Shown here piece after piece: positions 23,090 through 33,929 of a DNA stretch of 64,000 nucleotides (the stretch's first letter is position 1; each line of letters opens with the position of its first letter). The notes below the pieces were generated by a model, which was not told where the DNA came from, searched no databases, and was given only the letters and a program-made list of their open reading frames with translations. Origin of the DNA: Elephas maximus indicus (lineage: Eukaryota > Chordata > Mammalia > Proboscidea > Elephantidae); the NCBI RefSeq assembly GCF_024166365.1, contig NC_064822.1, positions 109,612,823 to 109,676,822 of the forward strand, given 5' to 3'. A program made the position numbers and the translations under genes.

Positions 23090-23290
23090 TTTAAACTCAG
23101 GTCTTATTTCTGCTGATTCTCTTGGTTTATTCCTTGCTCTCCTGGGATGGCTTATCTGACTGCCAGAGTCATTTGCCGGCTCTAATTTGTGTTTAAATTA
23201 AAGTTCCCACAAACGGGCTTAATGTGCTGTTACCAAGAGCTCCCGGGCCTCCTGCAGCTACGGGAAGTTGAAGCGGCTGGAGAGAGAAGG
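23090..23290. promoter_or_regulatory. Candidate conserved noncoding block
   Basis: Unique sequence with TCATTTGCCGGCTCTAATTTG, GTGTTTAAATTAAAGTTCCC and CGGGCTTAATGTGCTGTTAC. The mix of AT-rich cores and isolated CpGs, with no repeat match, suggests a regulatory element. Conservation is untested. Confidence 0.35.
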
Positions 23291-23544
23291 CTATTTTGCA
23301 AGCAGCACTGGGACTAGGAACCTATCTTTGATAACCCAGCCTGGAGTCTTGGGTCCTTGTTGCCCTCTCCAAATTGATGAGGCCTGGGGGCAGGGTAGGG
23401 CAAATCAAGTTCACAAAGGGCTGGGAGATCAACATACTTGTCGAAAAGCTCTCCAGTCATTTACCCTTTTTCAGGGCCTTGAAAAGAAGGCAGGCAGGTG
23501 GGAGATAAGAAGGGAGACTGGAGAATAAGTGGATGAGGCTCCGC

Positions 23545-23742
23545 TTTCTTTCTCCGATTCCTACTCATGGCAACTCCATGTGTGTCAGAGTAGAACTCTG
23601 CTACATGGGGTTTTCAATGGCTGATTTTTTGAAGTAGGTTACCAGGCCTTTCTTCTGAGGGGCCTCTGGGTGGACTCAAACCTCCAACCTTTCAGTTGGC
23701 AGCTGAACACGCTCACCGTTTGCACTGCCCAGGGACTCCATT
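23545..23742 (-). mobile_element. AfroSINE, long subtype
   Basis: A reverse copy of the longer subtype. On minus it contains GAGTCCACCCAGAGGCCCC, then GAAGAAAGGCCTGGTAACC, the AAAAATCAGCCATTG block and the tail ATGAGTAGGAATCGG. It begins a cluster of four AfroSINE pieces. Confidence 0.88.
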
Positions 23743-23787
23743 GTGGTATATAAGCTCCATTCTTTTAAGCACGTATATAGTGCTCAC

Positions 23788-23966
23788 CAGGAGGCCTGGT
23801 GGTATAGGGGTTAAGAGCTCGGCTGCTAACCGAAAGATTGGCAGTTTGAACCCACCAGTCACTCCTTGAAAACCCTATGGAGCAGTTCTACTCTGTCCTA
23901 TAAGGTCACTATGAGTCAGAATCAACTCGACGGCAACAGGTTTGGTTTTCTGTTTTTTAGTGCTTA
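23788..23966 (+). mobile_element. AfroSINE
   Basis: Forward copy from AGGAGGCCTGGTGGTATAGG to GGCAACAGGTTTGGTTTTCTG. Approximate target duplication: TAGTGCTCAC just before it and TAGTGCTTAC just after. Confidence 0.92.
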
Positions 23967-23967
23967 C

Positions 23968-24021
23968 TAAGGAGCCTTGGTGGTGCAGTGGTTAAAGCGA
24001 TCGACTGTTAACCAAGTGGAC
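23968..24021 (+). mobile_element. AfroSINE head fragment
   Basis: Only the tRNA-like first ~54 bp is present: GGAGCCTTGGTGGTGCAGTGG, then TTAAAGCGATCGACTGTTAACC. It stops abruptly at an unrelated repeat. Confidence 0.8.
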
Positions 24022-24655
24022 CAGTCAGGGTTCCAACAGGAAACAGATAACACACTTGAAAGGGCTTCAGTGAGGAGAGTTTGATGACATGACAACTTAA
24101 AGGTATAGACAAGATTACCAAAACCAAAATATCCATTGTTATCAAGTAGATTCTGACTCATGTTGACCCCGTGTGTTACACAGAGGAACTTCTTCACAGA
24201 GTTTTCTTGGCAGTAATCTTTACCGGAAGCAGATCAGCAGGGCTTTCTTCCATGGCATTGCTGGCACTGTCGGTGCCACCCAGGGACCTTATAGACAGGA
24301 TTAAGGAAATCAGTAAGGACTAGTGAGGCACCAGGCAGCTCCAAGAGGGCAAGAGATGGAAACGATACTACCAGAGCCTTGTGAGAGCTGGGGTCATGGG
24401 AAAGGGGACACCCAGCTAAGCTGTGGCCACAGAGAGATCATGATCCCTGCCAGGACCTTAGCCAGGCATCAAGGATGGCAGGGGAAAGCAAACACCCTGA
24501 TTCCTCTCTCTCCCTTTCTGCCAGGATCTCCCTGGGCCAAACCCCACTAGAAGCAAGAGGGTGAGGAGCCTGGGTGATGCAGTCTGGATTGGTTGGCCTC
24601 CTAGGTACAGAGCAGCACTGAGAATGGATTGGGAGGCAAACTGTAAATAATCCCC
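24022..24655. repeat. Ancient interspersed repeat, family not named
   Basis: The run CAGTCAGGGTTCCAACAGGAA and ACAGATAACACACTTGAAAGG, later AGAGATGGAAACG and GGGTGATGCAGTCTGGATTGG, follows a pattern I recognise as a widespread old mammalian repeat, but I cannot assign its class. It is interrupted by an AfroSINE at 24117-24289. Confidence 0.45.
24117..24289 (-). mobile_element. AfroSINE with TSD
   Basis: Reverse copy starting ACCAAAACCAAAATATCC. A 12-of-13 target duplication flanks it: TATAGACAAGATT at 24104-24116 and TATAGACAGGATT at 24290-24302. Confidence 0.88.
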
Positions 24656-24959
24656 ATCCCACCCCACCCCTGCAGCTCCCTGCTCCTTTATTGCCACCTC
24701 TGTCCTGCCTGCAGCCAACCAGTGATTGGCAGGGAAGGAGATCTGAGGCTCCTTCTTTGACACAGATGACTCGGCTCACAGGAAAGTGGGATCTAGGCAA
24801 TGAGCTTGAAGGAAGCAGGCTGCTGTGGCTGTGTGGGGAATGCACCCACACATGGGGCTGCCCACTCCCAGCATGGAGAGGAAAAAAGAAGGACAGCACC
24901 AGGGGTCAGAGGTGTCTGTGGCCATGCTGAATGACTCTCCTTCTTGAGTATTTGGAACA

Positions 24960-25120
24960 AACCACCACGAGCTCTGCTCCCGCCTCCCTCTCTAGACTGT
25001 GAGCCCCTGTGGGGCAGAGATTTTGTCTTGTTCTCCCTCTACACCTAGCACAGTGCCTCTGAGGTGCATAATCAGAATTTATTGAATAAATAAGTGAATG
25101 GATAACAAGTCAATGAATGA
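24960..25120 (+). repeat. L2 LINE 3' end
   Basis: CTAGACTGTGAGCCCCTGTGG, GGCAGAGATTTTGTCTTGTTC, CCTAGCACAGTGCC, terminal TTATTGAATAAATAAGTGAATGG. Confidence 0.8.
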
Positions 25121-25662
25121 GCAAACCCTTCACAGCTCATGCGCACATAAATCCCGTGCCGCAGCACTACTGCATGAATGACACACAACACTCCCATGGA
25201 AGTTTTTACATCAGTCATCTACTACCTCAGATTTTCCATGCAGCCATTCAGTCCCTGGCCACATGAGCCTATGTATGTCTCCAAACTGACCAGAAGGCTG
25301 TGCTTTGACAGCACCTGCTCAAATGTACAGTGACTTCATTTGGCTCCTCTTGATGGGGGGACTGGGAGAACAGCAAGTTACTTCATTTCTCACAGCCGCC
25401 TCCCTGTGAGCTCTTTCTCTGGAGAAATCTTGATCCATGGCAAACTGTCTGCGGCATTCCCGGCTGGAGCCCTTGGCAAGAGGTGGAAGGAGAGAGTGAC
25501 AGTGCCAAGGAGGCAGCTGAAAGATCGTCACCCTGGGAGCCACAGCTCTGGCTTGCTTTTTCCAATGGGCCATAAAGACTGAGGGAAGCAGGGGGAAGAG
25601 GAGGGAGATCACCAGAAAAACAAACTAGACTTCCCATCTGTAGTCACTGTGCCAAGCCCACC

Positions 25663-25925
25663 TGGTTTAGTGGTTATGCACACAGGCTTCAGTGCTAAGC
25701 GGCTGGGTTCATATCCCTGCTCTACCACTTGCTGTTTGTATGACCTTGGGCAAGATGCTTGATTGCTATGCCTCAGTCTCCTCACCTAAAAAAACGTGGA
25801 TGATACTAATACCTACGTCATTTGGTGTAGAGAAGAGTAGAAAAGAAGAGTAGGTAAGTTAATAGTCATGGAATATTTAGTAGAGTATATGGTTCATAGT
25901 AAGCTCTACATAGGTTTTTGTTACA
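25663..25925 (+). repeat. MIR SINE
   Basis: Near full length: TTTAGTGGTTATGCACACAGG, CCCTGCTCTACCACTTGCTG, GACCTTGGGCAAGATGCTTG, CCTCAGTCTCCTCACCTAAA, then ATACTAATACCTACGTCA and a final GTTCATAGTAAGCTC. Confidence 0.85.
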
Positions 25926-26539
25926 TAAAATTGAGCAAGACACTTGGGTTCTAGTCTCACAAACCCTTTTTCTGTAACAAGCCCAGCCTTAGATGCCTCT
26001 TAGGTTTGCCATGAGAAGTGAGCTAATGTACGTGAAAACCATAATGTGTTAAAGTTTATTTGTCATCAAGTTCATCTAAGAGGCCTGATTTAGCAGGAAG
26101 TGGAGGGGATGCTAAAAGGCTGTCAATCGCCAACTTTTGATTATCTGCCTTGTTGAGGTCCTCTTCTTGTCAACATCGCTTGCTCTTTGGCTTGTTCAAG
26201 AGTCTCAGAGTATCACTGACAACATCCAGGCCTTTCGTGGTCCCTCCCACACATAATGGGCAGCTCAGCAAGGCCTGGAAGGAAATGGTCTTGGAACGTA
26301 AAACTGGCCCTTCCCTTCCTACCACAAGGCAGGTATAGCCACGGGACAGCAAGCTGTGCTGAGACAGGGGACTGGGACCTCTTCCTCAGTCGGCTTTGTC
26401 TTTGAGGCCGAGAAGCAGGACGGGCAGGACAGAGTAGGGTGGCCTGACTCTTCTCATCGGGACCTCAGAAAGAAACATCAGTATTTATTGTGAAGGGCTG
26501 GAAATACCCAGAACAAAAGACGTGAAGGTAGATACACAT

Positions 26540-26720
26540 CCCAGAGTCAAGTACAAATGTTCTGCCACTCATTGCTGCTTATGTGAGCTGTGGTAGTCAC
26601 TTAATCTCTCTGAGCCTCAGATTTTTCATCTTTAAAATGGAGAAAATTATGCCTAATTCAGAGTGGATAGATCAGTGAGATATACAAATCCTTCAGTTTG
26701 TTGGCTCATCCGATAAAATG
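26540..26720 (+). repeat. MIR SINE
   Basis: AGTCACTTAATCTCTCTGAGC, CTCAGATTTTTCATCTTTAAA, ATGGAG matches the MIR core. Confidence 0.75.
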
Positions 26721-26899
26721 GTAAAATGGTAGCTAGTAATAATAATAAAAAATTTTTTTTTATTATTACATGGTCCAATATTTCACATCATCTGCACATC
26801 ATTCCCTCCAAGAGCTGGAGAAGTGCTGACTTCCAGGCTCGAAAAGGTGGTGGTAGCAGAAAGTGACTTAGAGCTCTGATTTGTTCACATTTTCTTTCC

Positions 26900-27100
26900 A
26901 GAACACAGAGCAAGTATTCATTCGTTCATTTATTCATTCATTCAGTAAATGTTTACAGAGCTTGTACAACTTGCCATTATTTTGTTCACTTGTATTTGTC
27001 TTACTCTCACCATTAGAGCTGCAAGGTTCACAAGGGCAGGAACGGTGCCAGCTGGGTTCACCAGATGCTCAGTAAATACTTGCTAGGCGAGTGAATGGAC
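26900..27100 (+). repeat. L2 LINE 3' end
   Basis: TTAGAGCTGCAAGGTTCACAAGGGCAGGAACGG, split here by many changes, then GATGCTCAGTAAATACTTGC and GCGAGTGAATGG. An opposite-strand L2-like piece (CATTCATTCAGTAAATGTTTA) precedes it. Confidence 0.65.
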
Positions 27101-28239
27101 TGAGCACAAGCATATTTGCAAGACTGAAATGGGCCAGGCAAGGAGGTGGGGCAGGAGGCCTGGGTTCTGGGCTCAATCAGCCTCCAAGAACATCACTTTT
27201 CCTTGACCCTGGGGCCTCCACAGGCCTTCCCTCAGCTGTGAGGTATTGGATGATCACTCAAGGCCAGGCTGAGGGAATCTCTTCCTCAGTGGTGAGACAT
27301 CTACTCATTAACTCGGGCTCTCTGAAACCCTAGGAGAAAGGTCTGAGTCCCTGAGTCTGAGCAAAACGGAAAGTGACAAAAGTAACAATGATAAAGAGAA
27401 TCGATAAAGGAGAGAATATTCCACTTTAGTAACTGTAACAGAGGGAGGAAATTCCAGCTTAGCGCATGTAATAAACACAAAAGAAGACGTGTCCTAAGAC
27501 CTTGCTTTCGTGGGTGCTGGGCACTTTCATGCGTAAGACACACCTAATCTTGCCCACAGGCCTCCTTTTTTATGATCCAGGCTTCTAGAGACACAAGAAT
27601 GAAGGGGAAGGGGGGCAGTTGAGCTGGAGCAGAAAGCCATGATCAGAAACAAAGGCCAGGCCTGCCTGTCCTGGCTGCCCCCCAAGCCAAAACCTACATC
27701 TCATACAAGCAACATTATGGTAGCTCCCAAGCCACGATTCGAGAAGATAAATTGACCCCAGAAGATTTGGGGCTGGGTCCCTTCTCCCCTGACAGCTCCC
27801 TCTCTGTGTTTTTTCTGGCACAAGAAACATTCTGTCTTCTTGTATAAATAAGGGAAATTTATGTCAGTTTTCCCCCTTCTCCTCCCTGGTGGGCTACTAG
27901 GAAGAGGCCTGGGGGGAAGAGGAGCCTTAGATTCCAGATACCAATGTGGAAAGACTTGAGGGAGTCAGAGAGATTCCTTTGCCCGCTTTGGCTCTGGCCC
28001 AGCTCTCCTTTTTCTCTGCATTTTTGACCATCTGGGAGATGAGAAGGGTGGAGAAAAGGGGCAGCCCACTCTTTCCCCAGGCCCAAGGGAGGCAGGTCTC
28101 CCAGGCTGAGATCCAACATAGACAGGAAGGGCAGAGGAGAAGTTAGAAAAATGTGGCTTGGCTCTCACAAAGCATTAATGGAGAAGACATGTGTCCCTCT
28201 GCCTGGAGTTGGTTATTTTTGCACTTCTTGGCTTGTGGA
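27101..28239. other. Unassigned intergenic sequence
   Basis: No supported feature. Frames up to 86 residues are not recognisable. Confidence 0.4.
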
Positions 28240-28385
28240 GGCAGCCTGATATGGGGGCAAGAGAACATGTCTTGGATCCATAAAAAATTGACAGAAAAAC
28301 AAATCATGTGACCTTAAGCAAGTCACTTCCTCCCTCTGATCCTTAATGGCCTCATCTATAAAATAAGAGGATCAAACTTATTAGG
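28240..28385 (+). repeat. MIR SINE
   Basis: CATGTGACCTTAAGCAAGTCA, CTTCCTCCCTCTGATCC, TCATCTATAAAATAAGAGG is the MIR core. Confidence 0.75.
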
Positions 28386-28611
28386 GGTTTTCAAACTGGT
28401 TTTAGCTGTGGGATCCTTTTTTCAAATAAAACCTTATGTAGCAACCCAACATAAAGCATGGGTGCCCTGCTGAGCTTCTTGAGTTAAAGAGAGGGTGAGG
28501 ATGTGAGCCCCAAATGCCCTGGCCCCTGTGGTGACTGTGAAGAGACTCAGCCAAGTCTAGATTGACCTCCAAGGTCCCTCCCAGCTCTGTCCTCAGGGAG
28601 AGATTTGCCCC

Positions 28612-28846
28612 ATGGTAAAGAGTGGAAGCTCAGCACAGTCCATGGATTCAAATCCCAGCTCTACCACTTACTATGTGTCCACTGACACAATGCTTATCTT
28701 CTCTGTGCTCAATTTTCTCGTTTGTAAATTAGAATAATAACAACACCCACCGATCTCAGAGGATTGTCACAAGGATCATACTAAATAATGTGCTTAGAGT
28801 CCTTAACAGGTTCTCTGGCACTCAATAAATGTTATTACTATAATTA
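28612..28846 (+). repeat. MIR SINE
   Basis: ATGGTAAAGAGTGGAAGCTC, AATCCCAGCTCTACCACTTAC, TTGTCACAAGGATCATACT, then CTCTGGCACTCAATAAATG. Confidence 0.85.
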
Positions 28847-28861
28847 TTCTAGGATCTGATG

Positions 28862-29068
28862 GAGTCCCTGGGTGGTGCCAATGGTTAACACGCTTGGCTG
28901 CTAACCAAAAAGGTTGGAGGTTCAAGTCTACCCAGAGGCACCTCGGAAGAAAAGCCTGGTGATCTACTTCCAAAAAATCAGCCATTGAAAACCCTATGGA
29001 GTACGGTTCTGCTTTGACACACGTGTGGTTACCATGAGTCAGAATCGATTCTTTAGCAACTGGTTTAT
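28862..29068 (+). mobile_element. AfroSINE, long subtype, with 9-bp TSD
   Basis: Forward copy of the long subtype (GAGTCCCTGGGTGGTGCC; CCAAAAAATCAGCCATTGAAA; ATGAGTCAGAATCGATTC). A perfect duplication, GATCTGATG, lies at 28853-28861 and 29069-29077. Confidence 0.93.
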
Positions 29069-29109
29069 GATCTGATGTAATCATGTTGGTGAGTTTGGAT
29101 TGACAACTC

Positions 29110-29580
29110 TGATGTGAGAAGGTACATTGTAAGGATGATGGAAAAACTACCATAACAAAAAAGGCTCCAAAACACAGCAGCATGTAGAAAACAGTTTATT
29201 TCTCACCTAGTCGTCTGGAAGGGAGCAGTCCCAGACAGCAGGCAGCTCAGCTCTACCTGGTCAATCAGGGACTTGGGTTCCTTTCATATTGTCATTTTAC
29301 CCTCTCTGAGAGATTTCTCGGCAATTGCAGGGTCAAAGCTCAATCTCAGGTGTGTCTGGTTCCAGCTCAAGAAAAAGAACAAAAAGGAGACCTTACCCAA
29401 TGTCTTACAGCTCTGATCACATCATTCAGCTCCTGTTCCCCTCTGGCCACACCTGGCAGGCAGCAAGAGCATCTGGGAAATGGAGTCTCCAGATGGGTGG
29501 CTCTGTGCCCAGTGGTAACTCTACCCTCATGCAACAAAGGGAGAATGGGTTTTAGTGGACAACTAGCAGTCTTAATCCAG
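29110..29580. repeat. Ancient interspersed repeat, family not named
   Basis: The sequence AGTTTATTTCTCACCTAGTCG, then CAGCTCAGCTCTACCTGGTC, TCTGGGAAATGGAGTCTCC and GTGGACAACTAGCAGTCT follows a common old mammalian repeat pattern. I could not assign its class. Frames at 29325-29700 lie inside it. Confidence 0.4.
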
Positions 29581-29934
29581 GGCTCAAAAACCCCACGCTT
29601 GGACTGCCCTCTTTCTCTTCCCCTCCCAGAGGAGAAGAACAAGAGCCTCCAGCCCAGAAAGCAACGTGATCTGCAATCAAGTGCCTGCCATTCACTCTAA
29701 GATCAGCAGCTCCAAGATGTGGAAGGCGCCCTTTAGAGAGAATACCTTTCTATCCATCTTCCTCACGTGGACGTGAGGAGTTTCTGTCCCCATTGCCTAC
29801 CTGCCACTCCTTCTATCGGTTTCATCCCACTCTTTCTCTATCCCCTTGTTCCCAAGTCACTAGGCATGGCTACAAATGTGATCATACAGGGTGTCCTGAA
29901 GTAAGAATGGAAGATGAGACCAGGGCAGGGAGCC

Positions 29935-30146
29935 TATGCTAAGCATGGGTTCTGGTGTCAGGCAAACCCAGCTACCTACCAATTCTGTAACCTTAAGTAG
30001 GGATTGAGCTCTCTGAGCCTCAAATGACTCTTTTGGAAATAAAACTAAGAAAGTAATTTTTTCAGTTTTGTTGTGAGCATTAAATAAGTTAATGTATGTG
30101 CCTGATATATACTAAAAGGCCCTCAATAAATGGTAACTAATTTTAC
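29935..30146 (+). repeat. MIR SINE
   Basis: GGGTTCTGGTGTCAGGCAAAC, CTCTGAGCCTCAAATGAC, GTTGTGAGCATTAAATAAGTTAATG is split by changes; the end is CCCTCAATAAATGGTAACTA. Confidence 0.8.
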
Positions 30147-30464
30147 TTGGTGGAAGAAGGGCAAATCTGATTCACGTCCCCTGCCCTCACCCAGCCTTTA
30201 TGGGTCCTTTCTTCCTCTCCTTCCTTGACGAACACATGACTCTCTTCCTTCCCTCTACATTCTATCCTCATTCCCTTCCCATCTGAATCCTCGTCTACAC
30301 TTTTCTCTTCTAGGAAGACTTTCTTCACTGAGAAATTCCCACTTGGCCTCTTCCCACCCCTACACCCCACCTTCTAGCTATCCCGTGATCCTGGTACTTA
30401 TATCCCAACTCCCCTTTCAGGAAGTTCCATCTCCCTCTTCAGAAAGTGTACAGCCAACGGGAAG

Positions 30465-30610
30465 GTGTTAAGATTTATCATCAGGCGTATCAGAGTTCAG
30501 ATTCCAACTTTGCCACTTTCTAACTTTGGCAAGTTGCCTAGTCTCTCTTGACCTCTGTTTTCCCTCAACTCTAAAGTGAGATCAGGTATGTGGGGGCTGG
30601 TAAACAGTTA
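30465..30610 (+). repeat. MIR SINE
   Basis: AGAGTTCAGATTCCAACTTTG, CCACTTTCTAACTTTGGCAAG, TTGCCTAGTCTCTCTTGACC. Confidence 0.75.
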
Positions 30611-31054
30611 TAGGGTGTAAACATCAGTCTCCTTTGCTCTACCCAACCTCCCCCACCCCACACCATGGCCAGGAACTTGACCCCCCCCATGTCTACCCTC
30701 TCTTGACACCTGTCCTTGAGGAATAACTCCCTACCAAAGGGAGATATTAGACCAAGAAAGTAAGTCTCCCATCACTAGTTCTTCCCAAGGGAAAAAGAAG
30801 TAACTTCCCCTTGAAGTCTGTAAGCCCTGGAAGGGGACCACCGGCCCAAGAGCCAGACCAGAGATCAAGGAAGAACTTGAGTGTCCCAGCTCCCGGGGTC
30901 ACAGTGTCTCATTTTCCCTGCCCTCACCTCAAGCAGCTTCAGTTAGACCAGATTCTTCAGCAATGAGGTTAAGAGAGCTCCTCTGAGCTCTTCTAAGAGG
31001 TAGCTCTTCCGTGCCCCTGCCCATCCTTCCTAATCAGAAGGGCAAAGACATCAA

Positions 31055-31303
31055 TTATGAGTAATGTTTATATTGTGCTTACTGTGGGATTGGCATTATT
31101 CTAGGTGCTTCACACACATTAACTCATTTAATCCTCACAACAACCTATATGGTAGGTACTATTTACTCCATCTTACAGATGAGGAAACTGAAGCACAGAG
31201 AGGTTCAATGACTTACCCAAGATAATACAGCTAGTATAAGGCAGAGTTCAGATTCAAAACCAGGCAGTCTGGCTCCAGAAACCATGGTCTTAACCACTAT
31301 GCT
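31055..31303 (-). repeat. MIR SINE, well preserved
   Basis: Reverse MIR in full order: GTGCTTCACACACATTAACTC, ATTTAATCCTCACAACAACC, TCTTACAGATGAGGAAACTG, AAGCACAGAGAGGTTCAATG and CTTAACCACTATGCTAC. Confidence 0.9.
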
Positions 31304-31327
31304 ACAAAAAAAAAAAAAAAAAAAAAT

Positions 31328-31510
31328 TTACTGGCAATTTTTATGTAACATGCACTGTGGAATGCATGTTACATGTATTTCATTTAATCCTCAAACAACC
31401 CCCTGAGATAGATACTATTATTATTATCCCTGTTTTACAAGTCAAGAAACTAAAAAAATTAAGTAACTTTAGACCTGAAGTCACATAGCTAGAAAGCTTC
31501 AGAACCCCAA
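31328..31510 (-). repeat. MIR SINE
   Basis: CATTTAATCCTCAAACAACCC, CCTGAGATAGATACTATTAT, CCTGTTTTACAAGTCAAG, in reverse MIR order. It contains a 12-bp perfect inverted repeat at 31343-31374. An A-run (31304-31326) separates it from the previous MIR. Confidence 0.75.
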
Positions 31511-31799
31511 CTGCTCGCCTCACACCTGCTTCCCCCCCCCAGCCACTCCTTCTCTAGGTGGGTGTTTGAGCCACTAGCACCTTTCTTCACAAATTTGCTT
31601 TACCCCCACAACCCATAATCCTGTTCTCCAACTACTCCTGTTCCTGACAGTCCCTTTCCTCCCTGTCAATGTCCCCCAAACCTTTATATCTTTCTCCTTC
31701 TGCCCTCCCCCACAGCTCCTGCTGATTCAGATGAATTTCTCCAAAAAAGACCACCAGAGTGTTCCCCAGTCAGGCCCCCATTGGGCCTGGATTGCACAC

Positions 31800-32030
31800 C
31801 CCCAGGGAGGCGCCCGAGTGGCTGAGCTGGAGAGCCAGAAATAAAATCCCCATTCTGCTCCTCCCTCCCCGCTTCCCATCACTCATCAGGGAATCCAGGG
31901 CGAAGATGGGAGCTAAAGTGCAGAGCATTCATTTAATATTAACAAATTGAAATGAATTCTTTTAATGCCAATTAACTTGGAGCGGCCCCTTATTAATAGT
32001 AATTTAGATTCATACTTGGGAGAAGCAGGG
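31800..32030. promoter_or_regulatory. Candidate conserved enhancer-like block
   Basis: Unique AT-rich sequence with TTTAATATTAACAAATTG, TTTTAATGCCAATTAAC and TTATTAATAGTAATTTAG packed into about 85 bp (31926-32010), each with one or more homeodomain-type cores. It resembles developmental enhancers. Not measured against other genomes. Confidence 0.42.
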
Positions 32031-33054
32031 CAGGGGGGTGGGCTGAATGTGCCCGGAATGTCAATGTGATGACAGGACTGGAGAACCAACATGGGAGGAG
32101 CGGCAGTTTGAGTTCTGGCCAGCTGGGTTCAGTTCCCCTCAGAAGAATGGACAAAGTCATCAGGGGAATTTTTGGGAAACATGGATTGCTCTTGTTCACA
32201 GTGATATTGTCTTGTAATTTATTTTTCTGTGGCTGTGATGGCTCTTAGTAGGCTGAAACCACTGCACAGCATTTCAAGGTTTTCCTTCACAGTAATGCTA
32301 AAAAGAAAAAAATTCTCAGAGCTGAGATTTACCCCAAACCCTCCTAAGCCAAACTTCACTAACCAGAAGCAATCAAATAAGTCCCTAGACTAACTCTCTA
32401 CCCTTCTTTCATGTCCATTCAAGGCCAGAGCCTGGGATCAAAATCGGGTCCCCCAAGCCCTGAAAACCTCCGCTTTAATCAAAAGGGAGGGATGAACATG
32501 GTGTGTCTCCTCTGGGAATCTTCTCCTCGGAGATAAAATACCCAACGAGCTGACTCCCAGCTAACAAGTCACACTTAAGGGAGGGAAAAAAAGAATCTGT
32601 TTGTACTTTTCTTACTTTGAGGAAAGATAAGAACTAAAAATTCAACTTTGTACTTTGCAGAGTTGTCCAGAATACGGTCTAGGTGGAAAATCTTAGTCCC
32701 AGACTAAGAACTGAATAGATATTCTGCTCTCCCCAGTTTTACTGACTTGGGAGGTTGGACTAGAAGTGTTCAGAGCTAGAATCCGAGTGTAGGCTCTGAC
32801 CCAGGTAGGGCACTTTCTTCTTCCCAGGAATCCCCCTAGCTTTCCTCTCCCAGGCTGGAGGGAGGAGGAAGGGTGAGTCATATCTGAAGGTGGAAATTGG
32901 GGGGCTCTGAGATGGAATGAAAAGGGAGTTGGGGAAGGGTAAGGAAATGTACAAAATGGTGCAGCTTATGAAATAAACTTTTACAATGGTTTAACATAAA
33001 AAAAATATTAAATTTAAAGAAAAGATCAGGTTTTAAAAAGAGGTAAAAGACATC
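32031..33054. other. Unassigned sequence
   Basis: No gene or repeat recognised. The 5' part is GC-moderate; the 3' part (from about 32940) becomes A/T-rich. Confidence 0.4.
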
Positions 33055-33070
33055 AAAATTGACACAATTT

Positions 33071-33250
33071 GAGAGGGTGGAGGGGCTTAGAAGCTGGCGA
33101 AATGGACACTAAAAGAGAGCGGAGGGAGAGGGCGGGCTGTCTCATTAGGGGGAGAGTAATTGGGAGTGTGTAGCAAGGTGTATATGGGTTTTTGTGTGAG
33201 ACTGACTTGATTTGTAAACTTTCATTTAAAGTACAATAAAAATTATTTTA
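33071..33250 (+). mobile_element. L1-type 3' end, strongly truncated
   Basis: About 180 bp of the same 3' end as at 12.97-13.83 kb (GGGGGAGAGTAATTGGGAG; TGACTTGATTTGTAAACTTTC; AGTACAATAAAAATT). A 15-of-16 duplication flanks it: AAAATTGACACAATTT at 33055-33070 and AAAATTGAGACAATTT at 33251-33266. Confidence 0.88.
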
Positions 33251-33259
33251 AAAATTGAG

Positions 33260-33316
33260 ACAATTTACTTGAAATGTTTTATGAGGAAAATGCATAAAAC
33301 ATTTCAAGTAAATTGT
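33260..33316. repeat. Perfect 24-bp inverted repeat, 9-nt spacer
   Basis: The left arm is 33260-33283, the spacer 33284-33292 and the right arm 33293-33316. The arms are exact reverse complements over 24 bases. It overlaps the target duplication of the L1 fragment. Confidence 0.97.
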
Positions 33317-33929
33317 TCTGGAAAAGAGGAGAGATAGGAATTAGTCAAAAGAGACCTTGGTCACAGCCCCACTGAGTTTCCCAAACAATAAATTCATTTG
33401 CAAAACAAAAAGAGAAATTAACACAAAACTAAAGGCTAGATCCACACAAAGAAAATGAACTTGTGAAAATTCATTGACAGCTAAAGAGCTAGTAAGGGTG
33501 GAGGAAAACAAATGAATAAACTTAAAATCTGTTAACTGATTATTTTAAAATATCGAAAGTAGACAAAGGATGGAGAAAGAGGTGAAACTTGACATCATCA
33601 AAGAAGTAAAACTTGCAAAAACGACGTGTAACTCATCACCAAAGAAAACTAAACTCTCCATAAGTAGAGCACTTCTCTCCAGGACCAAAAAAAAAAAAAA
33701 AAAAAAAAGCCAAAACAGCAGAGTATAAAATTTATTTTAAAAAATAAAGAAAAGTACCACTCACCCCCCCCCGAAAAGTATGTTAACCTAAAATTAATCT
33801 TTCCCTAAACCTGAAATGGTTTACGCAAAAGAATATCAAACAATCGATTTTCTTTCAATTAAGAGAAAACAAAATTGGATTTCAATAGTCTAATGGGACA
33901 AGGAAGGGGGCCTTGTTTGCAGGTGCCAG
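33317..33929. other. AT-rich unassigned sequence
   Basis: A-rich, with an A-run (33689-33708) and a short C-run near 33765-33773. No exon is recognised. Confidence 0.4.
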
